A stretch of DNA of 6,526 nt, taken from assembly GCA_003503355.1 (NCBI GenBank), contig DOCS01000125.1:1-6526 (forward strand). The letters are read 5' to 3'. Each line of letters begins with the position of its first letter. The first letter of the stretch is position 1. This document shows, piece by piece, positions 1 to 6,526 of the stretch. Origin of the DNA: Opitutia bacterium (GTDB taxonomy: Bacteria; Verrucomicrobiota; Verrucomicrobiia; Opitutales; Coraliomargaritaceae). The translations under genes and the position numbers were made by a program. Below the pieces are notes generated by a model that worked only from the letters and a program-made list of their open reading frames with translations, made no database searches and was not told where the DNA came from.

Positions 1-2441
<2,441 letters not shown>

Positions 2442-2600
2442 GATCAACGACCAATTTGTGGATCGAGTTAAAAGCCGGTGCGTTTCAGTATGAATCACCT
2501 CGGCGTTAGACAGCTGCTAGCGAATGCAGGTCCTGATCTCTGTCAATTGGCCGGGGCAGATTGCAGTGGCTTGTGTGTGTTGATGGATGGGCCGCGGATT

Positions 2601-2630
2601 TTGAGTTTTGCGGTTGCTCTGAGGTTTTAT
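2601..2630 (+). promoter_or_regulatory. Candidate sigma-70-type promoter of tatC
   Basis: TTGAGT (2601-2606) and TTTTAT (2625-2630) each match four of six consensus bases and are 18 bp apart. Transcription would start near 2637, leaving a leader of about 15 nt before the tatC ATG at 2652. The rest of the 210 bp divergent region holds a TTGACA on the minus strand (2546-2541) that could be a -35 box for ppdK. I see no good -10 partner for it. Confidence 0.3.
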
Positions 2631-2651
2631 TGAAGGATAGGTGTAAGGTGT

Positions 2652-3626
2652 ATGGCTGATAATCCAAACAATGACGAGCAAGTGCCCGAGCGGGAAGGTG
2701 TCGTGCGTGCCCACGGTACTGATGAAGGTGAGGGGCAGGCAGCCTCTGAGCTGGGCAGTGGCGCTCGGGCTGCGGGCGATGCGAGCGTGCCCGATTCTGA
2801 TGCAGGGTTGGATGTCCCTTGCGACTGGGATGATGAAGGATATGAATGGGACGACGAGGTCGAGGACGGGATGCCTTTTCTCGAGCATCTGGAGGAGTTT
2901 CGGTGGACGGTCGGGCGTAGTATTGTGGCGTTCTTGATTGGCGTTATTATTGTCGGTTGTTTGATGCCGCATGTGGGCGCCTTTTTGCAGCTGCCATTGA
3001 TTCAAGCTTATGGTTCGGCTGAGATGGTCGGGGAGAAGCTCATCACTTATAAGCCGATGGGGGTCTTTTCCGTGTTTATTCAGATCGCCCTGCTGGGCGG
3101 GTTGGTGCTGTCGATGCCTTTTGTGTTATATTTTCTGGCGTGCTTTATCGCTCCGGGACTCACGGAGCGTGAGCGCAAAGTGGTCCGTCCGGCATGTGCG
3201 GCCGCTTTTTTGCTCTTCTTGGCCGGTGTGGCAGTTGCCTTCTATGCGATTCTGCCGCTTACTCTGGCTTTCTCAGTCAGATTTAATCAGGTGATGGGCT
3301 TTCAGGTTTTGTTGGCAGCTTCGGAGTATTACAGCATGGTTGTGTGGTTTTCCTTGGCGACCGGTGCGATTTTTCAGTTTCCGCTGATTATTGTGATTTT
3401 GATCTTCATTCAGGTGCTCACGACAGAGAAACTGAAGGCGATTCGGCGGGCGGTGTTTGTGGGGGCAATGGTATTTGCGGCACTCTTAACCCCGGGTGGG
3501 GATTTCCTTTCGTTGCCGTTGACGACCGGAATCCTCTATGCCCTCTATGAATTGGCGATATTGGTCGGTTGCAGAATCGAGAAGAAACGTCGTGACACGG
3601 AACGCGCTCAATTGGACGAGGCATAA
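2652..3626 (+). CDS. tatC: Twin-arginine translocase subunit TatC with acidic N-terminal extension
   Basis: TatC is the multi-spanning inner-membrane receptor for twin-arginine signal peptides and works with TatA/TatB to export folded proteins. The 324-residue product has the family start motif [11 protein letters not shown] at residues 74-84, six hydrophobic segments (about 88-108, 138-163, 181-205, 225-241, 244-256 and 267-306 as two short helices), [16 protein letters not shown] (165-180) and LLTPGGDF (278-285). By alignment with the E. coli protein, Glu82 and Glu174 match the signal-peptide-binding Glu15 and Glu103; E. coli Glu170 is Gln242 here. Residues 1-73 precede the usual TatC start and carry 23 Asp/Glu against 3 Arg. 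A start at ATG 2871 would give a 251-residue protein of normal length. I prefer 2652 because AAGG(TG) lies just before it at 2645-2650, though with short spacing. The C-terminus is basic (EKKRR), as expected for a cytoplasmic end. No tatA/tatB is visible nearby. Confidence 0.95.
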   Translation: MADNPNNDEQVPEREGVVRAHGTDEGEGQAASELGSGARAAGDASVPDSDAGLDVPCDWDDEGYEWDDEVEDGMPFLEHLEEFRWTVGRSIVAFLIGVIIVGCLMPHVGAFLQLPLIQAYGSAEMVGEKLITYKPMGVFSVFIQIALLGGLVLSMPFVLYFLACFIAPGLTERERKVVRPACAAAFLLFLAGVAVAFYAILPLTLAFSVRFNQVMGFQVLLAASEYYSMVVWFSLATGAIFQFPLIIVILIFIQVLTTEKLKAIRRAVFVGAMVFAALLTPGGDFLSLPLTTGILYALYELAILVGCRIEKKRRDTERAQLDEA

Positions 3627-3639
3627 AAAATGTGCCTCG
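3617..3639 (+). other. Hairpin across the tatC stop codon
   Basis: CGAGGCA (3617-3623) pairs perfectly with TGCCTCG (3633-3639) around a 9-nt loop that includes the tatC TAA. There is no T-run directly after it on either strand, so it is not a textbook intrinsic terminator. It could be a weak terminator or stabilise the 3' end of tatC mRNA. Confidence 0.4.
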
Positions 3640-3783
3640 CCGATTGGCTGGGTAAGCCATTGATGCATTTTTGGGTGCTGCTTTGTTCCTAGTTTTAGGG
3701 AGGGCGCCCCATTCGAGTCGAGGTGCGCTTACATCATTTTGCGATCGCTGTGTCCGCGCGGATCTGACGGTATTTTCCCTTAT

Positions 3784-3826
3784 CTCAGTGCATCTCAGTG
3801 CTCTCAGTGCTCTCAGTGCTCTCTGT
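3784..3826. repeat. Short tandem repeat, unit about TCTCAGTGC
   Basis: CTCAGTG occurs at 3784, 3794, 3803 and 3812, followed by a degenerate CTCTGT at 3821. The period is 10, then 9, 9 and 9 bp. There are four exact copies of the heptamer and one decayed copy. A related CTCAGAGT follows at 3842. The block lies in non-coding DNA between two converging genes. Similar CTC(A/T)GTG-rich dispersed repeats occur between genes in various aquatic bacteria; whether this belongs to such a family is inference. Confidence 0.8.
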
Positions 3827-3908
3827 AACCGGCTGGTTGGCTCTCAGAGTACGAGCGGCTGTGAATTCGGAGTTCGAAGTCTGGTCGCATCGGGCAAGCG
3901 CACATAAA

Positions 3909-3936
3909 AAGGCCGCTTCCTTTCGAGAGCGGCCTT
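3909..3936 (-). terminator. Intrinsic terminator of the small minus-strand membrane-protein gene
   Basis: AAGGCCGCT (3909-3917) and AGCGGCCTT (3928-3936) form a perfect 9-bp GC-rich stem with a 10-nt loop. Read on the minus strand, the stem runs into TTTTTATG, a proper U-tract, about 25 nt after the stop codon of the gene at 3961-4209. On the plus strand it is followed by ATTTG only. It might therefore also stop tatC transcripts, but less efficiently. Confidence 0.85.
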
Positions 3937-3960
3937 ATTTGCTGAAATTTTAAAGCTAAC

Positions 3961-4209
3961 CTAGTTCGCTTTTTGCTTTTGTTTGCGCTGGTCGAGCAAG
4001 ACGAGCATGAACATATTGCATGCAAACCAGAAGGTCCCGCTGATTGGAATGGCTGTGAAACAAGCCTGCAGTTGTGCGATCTTCGGGTCTGTTGAAAAGG
4101 TGAATGGCAGCAGCAGATTCGACATCAGGATGAAAACTCCAAGTGTGAGGATGCTGCCTAGGGCGATGTGACCTTTGGTCAAAAGTTTTTGGTATGGTGC
4201 GTTATCCAT
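3961..4209 (-). CDS. Small two-helix inner-membrane protein of unknown function
   Basis: I do not recognise the family. The 82-residue product has two strongly hydrophobic segments, about residues 14-36 and 47-72. They are joined by a short polar loop (STDPKIAQ, 39-46). The tail is very basic (DQRKQKQK, 73-80), predicting both ends in the cytoplasm by the positive-inside rule. Features that may be conserved are SNLLLPF (30-36) and SGTFWFACNMF (57-67). The gene is convergent with tatC and divergent from secG. It has its own terminator just downstream and a TTGACA-type box upstream, which support a real monocistronic gene. There is no Shine-Dalgarno sequence before ATG 4209 (CTTGTTCTAA precedes it). 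Lying between tatC and secG suggests, but does not show, a link to the membrane or export. Confidence 0.8.
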   Translation of the reverse strand: MDNAPYQKLLTKGHIALGSILTLGVFILMSNLLLPFTFSTDPKIAQLQACFTAIPISGTFWFACNMFMLVLLDQRKQKQKAN

Positions 4210-4218
4210 TTAGAACAA

Positions 4219-4247
4219 GTGAAAATGCAGTCACAGGGGGCTGTCAA
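4219..4247 (-). promoter_or_regulatory. Candidate promoter of the small membrane-protein gene
   Basis: On the minus strand a perfect TTGACA (4247-4242) is followed after 16-17 bp by TTTTCA/TTTCAC (4225-4219), a weak -10 box. Transcription would begin only a few bases before ATG 4209, giving a nearly leaderless message. This would fit the lack of a Shine-Dalgarno sequence. Confidence 0.4.
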
Positions 4248-4249
4248 AG

Positions 4250-4259
4250 CGAAATTTCG
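4250..4259. promoter_or_regulatory. Perfect 10-bp palindrome CGAAATTTCG between divergent genes
   Basis: The palindrome sits just upstream of the minus-strand TTGACA box and about 140 bp before the preferred secG start. Its position would suit an operator for the small membrane-protein gene. A 10-bp palindrome can easily arise by chance, and no second copy is visible nearby. Confidence 0.2.
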
Positions 4260-4396
4260 TAATTCGTGTGGCGAACCCGTCTCATCCGTGTAGGGTTTCT
4301 TTGCAGAACGAGTCGTTTCCGTCGAATTTATCGCTTGAACTCGCGGCCGCACTGGGCATTTTACCAGCCTTTTCCAATTTTTATCCGTTATTATTC

Positions 4397-4960
4397 ATGG
4401 GCGCTCTATTTATCAGTCTCTTAACACTCGTTCTTATTCTTATTTCTGCTTTCGTGATCTTGCTGGTCTTGATGCAGCGCACTAGCCAAAGTGGTGGTAT
4501 GGGAGCGGCTCTCGGGGGCGGTGCTGCGGAATCAGCATTTGGATCTGAAACGACAAACATTCTGACCAAGGGTACCATTTATGGTATTATCGCCTTCTTC
4601 TTGGTCTCTCTAGGCCTGTTTCTGATTTACCAAGCGCAGGCAGCGGATCGTCAACAGGACGTGAATGCAGTTGAATTGATCAGCGCTGACGTCGCGGAGC
4701 CAGCCGCTGCGGTCGAAAAGACCGTGGTATCCATTGCAGATGCAGTCGAAGCGGCTGAAGCGGGTGCTGCGGAGGTTGAAGGAGCTGCCCAAAAGGTTGT
4801 TTTGCCAGGTGCCATCGTAGAAGTTGTCGAAAAAGTTGTTGCCCCAGTTGCAAATGCAGAGGGAACCATCGGCGCAGTTGTCGAGTCTGTTGAAGAAGCG
4901 GTTGCGCCTGTGGTTGATGTTGAAGCATCGGCTGCGAAGAGTGTGCCGGCTTCCAATTAA
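4397..4960 (+). CDS. secG: Preprotein translocase subunit SecG with long Ala/Val/Glu-rich C-terminal tail
   Basis: SecG is the small accessory subunit of the SecYEG channel that aids SecA-driven export of unfolded proteins. The product from ATG 4397 has 187 residues. It has helix 1 (about 3-26, ending LVLMQR), the glycine-rich loop [19 protein letters not shown] (32-50), TTNILTK (52-58), and helix 2 (about 61-79). The helix-loop-helix order and the G-rich loop with FG and LTK are SecG hallmarks. E. coli SecG has 110 residues; here about 108 residues follow helix 2. They are Ala/Val/Glu-rich with a loosely repeated [16 protein letters not shown] unit. If topology follows E. coli, this tail is periplasmic. 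The frame is open upstream to GTG 4268 (230 residues), but the extra 43 residues look unlike SecG. ATG 4397 is preceded by TTATTATTC, similar to the sequence before the aspartate aminotransferase start. No Shine-Dalgarno sequence precedes either start. The gene overlaps its downstream neighbour by one base. Confidence 0.92.
   Translation: MGALFISLLTLVLILISAFVILLVLMQRTSQSGGMGAALGGGAAESAFGSETTNILTKGTIYGIIAFFLVSLGLFLIYQAQAADRQQDVNAVELISADVAEPAAAVEKTVVSIADAVEAAEAGAAEVEGAAQKVVLPGAIVEVVEKVVAPVANAEGTIGAVVESVEEAVAPVVDVEASAAKSVPASN
4712..4924 (+). repeat. Degenerate protein repeats in the SecG tail
   Basis: Three related 12-13 residue units are encoded at 4712-4750 ([13 protein letters not shown]), 4826-4861 ([12 protein letters not shown]) and 4889-4924 ([12 protein letters not shown]). 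The last two are 21 codons apart. Similarity is clear in protein but low in DNA, so the units are old or selected for composition rather than recent duplications. Confidence 0.55.
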
Positions 4961-5874
4961 TGTATCTAATAAAGCCCCCCACATTTTTTTGTAGACTAAG
5001 GTCAGCTGTTTTCGGTTTTGCCGCGGCTGGCCTTTTCTGTGCGTGTGTTCCTTGCGCTGCCAAAGCGTCACCGCGTGCTGAACGCGCAGATCGTTACGAA
5101 GTGATCGATCTGGTGGAAGGTGCCAAGCGCATGGCTGCCTTTCGTGCGCTTCGTCTGGAGGGGGATTTCTGTTTCAAATTTCAGTTGGAGCAAAAGCCGC
5201 GGCGGGGCAAGACGACGCGCTACAACGGAATCATGTATGGCTCCTGGAATTCGCGTGGTCCCGTCAGCCGTTTTCTGTTGTATCCAGAGCCAGTTGGACA
5301 AGCGGCAGTGGTGGGTCGCTCGCCGATCGAGTTGATCGTTCAAAATGGCGCGGATTCCGAGGTCTGGATGCGTCGTCAATCGACTACGCCTTTTACTCGA
5401 ATTGAGGACGGTGCGCTGTTTGAGCCTGTTTTCGATGGCGTGCTCTACACCCCATTTGATTTACAGATGCCTTTCGTCTATTGGGACGACTATGTGTATC
5501 AAGGTCCCGCGCGGGTCTCGACTCGTATTGGGCAGCGTTTTTTATTGAAGCCAGCCGCGGACTCGTTGGCGGATCAGAATGGAATCACTGGTGTGCGCAT
5601 CGCGTTGGATGATGCCTACTATGCGCTGTTGAAGGCGGAGGTTCTGGGGGAGGGCGGGCAGTTGCGTTCCAGTTTGACTGCGGAGCGGTTGAAAAAGGTC
5701 CAGGGGCAATGGATCGTCCGCGAAGTCAGCCTTAAAGATGCGCACAGCAGAGATGCCACCGATTTTATCGTAAAAGCAGCCAGCGTTGGTTTGATTTTTG
5801 ATGGCGCGGTGTTTGATCCCGAGGCTGGATTGCCGGCTCCGGAGGTTTCAGCTGCTCTGTTTGATGTGCTGTAA
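4960..5874 (+). CDS. Exported LolA-like (outer-membrane lipoprotein-sorting-type) protein
   Basis: The 304-residue product starts with a signal peptide: basic n-region (K5, R12, R14), hydrophobic core about 15-30, and a likely signal peptidase I site after AKA (34-36). It is therefore predicted periplasmic. The rest is β-rich and without transmembrane helices. It includes DGVLYTPFDLQMPFVYWDDYVYQG, IGQRFLLKPA, a segment like VRIALDDAYYALLKAEV, and VQGQWIVREVSLKD. This order of strands (a threshold line, a polar-to-apolar reading of a bound chain, then a 'substrate-change' strand) resembles the LolA/LolB/RseB-type 'lipoprotein-sorting' domain seen in longer uncharacterised homologues. It is much longer than LolA itself (about 200 residues), and no clear catalytic residues are seen. 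The assignment is by pattern memory and moderate only. Its ATG overlaps the secG stop as TAATG, so translation is probably coupled. Codons 6-11 contain a C6 and a T7 run. Confidence 0.85.
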   Translation: MYLIKPPTFFCRLRSAVFGFAAAGLFCACVPCAAKASPRAERADRYEVIDLVEGAKRMAAFRALRLEGDFCFKFQLEQKPRRGKTTRYNGIMYGSWNSRGPVSRFLLYPEPVGQAAVVGRSPIELIVQNGADSEVWMRRQSTTPFTRIEDGALFEPVFDGVLYTPFDLQMPFVYWDDYVYQGPARVSTRIGQRFLLKPAADSLADQNGITGVRIALDDAYYALLKAEVLGEGGQLRSSLTAERLKKVQGQWIVREVSLKDAHSRDATDFIVKAASVGLIFDGAVFDPEAGLPAPEVSAALFDVL

Positions 5875-5953
5875 GCCCGCAGTAGACGGCATTGTACATT
5901 TTTGGGACGGGCAAGATTTTTAGGCTAGGCTTGCTTTTGCTTTGGCAGCGGTT

Positions 5954-5982
5954 TTGAGTCCTCACGCCTGTGCCGTTGCTAT
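5954..5982 (+). promoter_or_regulatory. Candidate promoter of the aminotransferase gene
   Basis: TTGAGT (5954-5959) and TGCTAT (5977-5982) are 17 bp apart and match four and three of six consensus bases. Transcription would start near 5990, about 27 nt before ATG 6017. The 142-bp gap before the gene holds no clear terminator; GCCCG/CGGGC (5875-5879, 5908-5912) has a 28-nt loop. Confidence 0.25.
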
Positions 5983-6016
5983 CAGGCAAACTCGGCAAAC
6001 GTGCTTTTTTATTATT

Positions 6017-6526
6017 ATGTCTAACCAAGCCAAATTATCTACCTGGGCCAGCAATATCGCTCCGTCGCCGACGCTGGCTGTCGACGCAAAAGCAAAAGCA
6101 CTGAAAGCCGCAGGCGAAGACGTCTGTGGGTTTGGTGCCGGTGAGCCGGATTTTGATACCCCAGAGTTCATCAAAGAGGCCTGCATTCAGGCGATCCGCG
6201 AGGGTAAAACCAAATACGCGCCGGCTGCGGGCATTCCAGCACTGCGCGAGGCGCTTGCGGCACATTATCGTAACAATAACGGCGTCGAAGGGGTTACTGC
6301 TGCGCAAGTCGTAGTCAGCCCAGGCGGGAAATACTCCTGTTATTTGGCGATTCTGGCGGTGGTCAGTGCTGGTGATGAAGTGATCATCCCCGCGCCGTAC
6401 TGGGTGAGCTACCCGGAAATGGTCAAATTGGCGGGCGGCGTGCCCAAAACAATTTTCGCCGGCTTGGACCGTGGCTTTAAGATCTCGCCGGATCAGCTGC
6501 GTGCGGCGATCACGCCCAAGACGCGC
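6017..6526 (+). CDS. aspC: Aspartate aminotransferase, class I fold, Iγ type (5' part; cut off by the window edge)
   Basis: This PLP enzyme exchanges the amino group between aspartate and 2-oxoglutarate in the cytoplasm. The 170 codons in the window cover somewhat less than half of a usual ~390-residue protein. Visible motifs are [10 protein letters not shown] (40-49), [17 protein letters not shown] (64-80, with the Tyr that reaches the cofactor of the partner subunit), SPGGKYS (101-107) and [17 protein letters not shown] (119-135, with the Trp that stacks on PLP). Lys105 in GGK aligns with the Lys that binds the acidic side chain in Thermus-type Iγ enzymes, some of which also use prephenate. 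The Schiff-base lysine lies beyond the edge. Homologues usually read GGKQAL; GGKYSC here is a local variation. The start follows TTTTTTATTATT and has no Shine-Dalgarno sequence. The gene is about 140 bp after the LolA-like gene and may be transcribed separately. Confidence 0.93.
   Translation, partial: MSNQAKLSTWASNIAPSPTLAVDAKAKALKAAGEDVCGFGAGEPDFDTPEFIKEACIQAIREGKTKYAPAAGIPALREALAAHYRNNNGVEGVTAAQVVVSPGGKYSCYLAILAVVSAGDEVIIPAPYWVSYPEMVKLAGGVPKTIFAGLDRGFKISPDQLRAAITPKTR

Larger units (their letters stand above)
3627..3960. other. Intergenic stretch without a convincing gene
   Basis: This region separates the convergent ends of tatC and the small minus-strand gene. It holds a hairpin at the tatC stop, a short GC-rich inverted segment (GGGCGCCC, 3702-3709), a tandem repeat block (3784-3826) and a terminator (3909-3936). 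A 78-codon plus-strand frame starting with TTG at 3671 gives a low-complexity product (ALSALSAL) that merely reads through the repeats. I see no protein-like features in it. Confidence 0.6.

Noticed and set aside
2517..3005. 162-codon minus-strand frame covering the ppdK-tatC gap and the 5' part of tatC
   Set aside because: It is antisense to the tatC extension and first helix, has no recognisable domain, and lacks a ribosome site. The tatC frame explains the sequence.
3375..3377. Gln242 of TatC in place of the membrane-embedded Glu170 of E. coli
   Set aside because: Gln is an accepted variant at this site, for example in chloroplast-type TatC, so it does not indicate a defective protein.
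3671..3907. 78-codon plus-strand frame before the terminator
   Set aside because: It begins with TTG without a ribosome site and includes the tandem repeat as ALSALSAL. The terminator after it is oriented with its U-tract on the minus strand.
4610..5071. 153-codon minus-strand frame across the secG tail and the LolA-like start
   Set aside because: It arises opposite the repetitive GC-rich secG tail; the plus frames have clear helices, a signal peptide and a coupled stop/start.

Overview
The window carries six protein genes and no RNA gene that I could find. It looks like chromosomal DNA of a moderately GC-rich Gram-negative bacterium. The gene content is a bacterial pyruvate phosphate dikinase, TatC, a SecG with a long tail, a periplasmic LolA-like protein and a class Iγ aspartate aminotransferase. 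Together with the scarcity of Shine-Dalgarno sequences, this resembles marine Verrucomicrobiota of the Opitutae/Puniceicoccales type. That placement is inference from remembered family sequences, not the result of a search.

Layout. Positions 1-2441 (minus) hold the first 813 codons of pyruvate phosphate dikinase; its last ~100 residues, including the catalytic cysteine, lie beyond the left edge. A divergent intergenic region of about 210 bp separates it from tatC (2652-3626, plus), which has an unusual acidic N-terminal extension. Positions 3627-3960 hold no convincing gene. They contain a hairpin over the tatC stop codon, a short tandem repeat of about 9 bp units, and a strong intrinsic terminator. 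That terminator serves an 82-codon minus-strand gene for a two-helix membrane protein (3961-4209). Divergent from it, secG (about 4397-4960, plus) overlaps by one base (TAATG) the gene of an exported LolA-like protein (4960-5874). After about 140 bp, an aspartate aminotransferase gene begins at 6017 and runs off the right edge after 170 codons.

Function. Three of the six genes concern protein traffic across or within the envelope: TatC (folded proteins through the inner membrane), SecG (SecYEG translocon) and the LolA-like protein (periplasmic, possibly lipoprotein-related). The two metabolic genes flank this group and act at the pyruvate/PEP and oxaloacetate/aspartate nodes. No prophage, transposon, CRISPR array or defence system is visible. 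The most unusual points are the acidic extension of TatC, the Ala/Val/Glu-rich repeat-bearing tail of SecG, the unrecognised small membrane protein between tatC and secG, the tandem repeat block, and the near absence of Shine-Dalgarno sequences.
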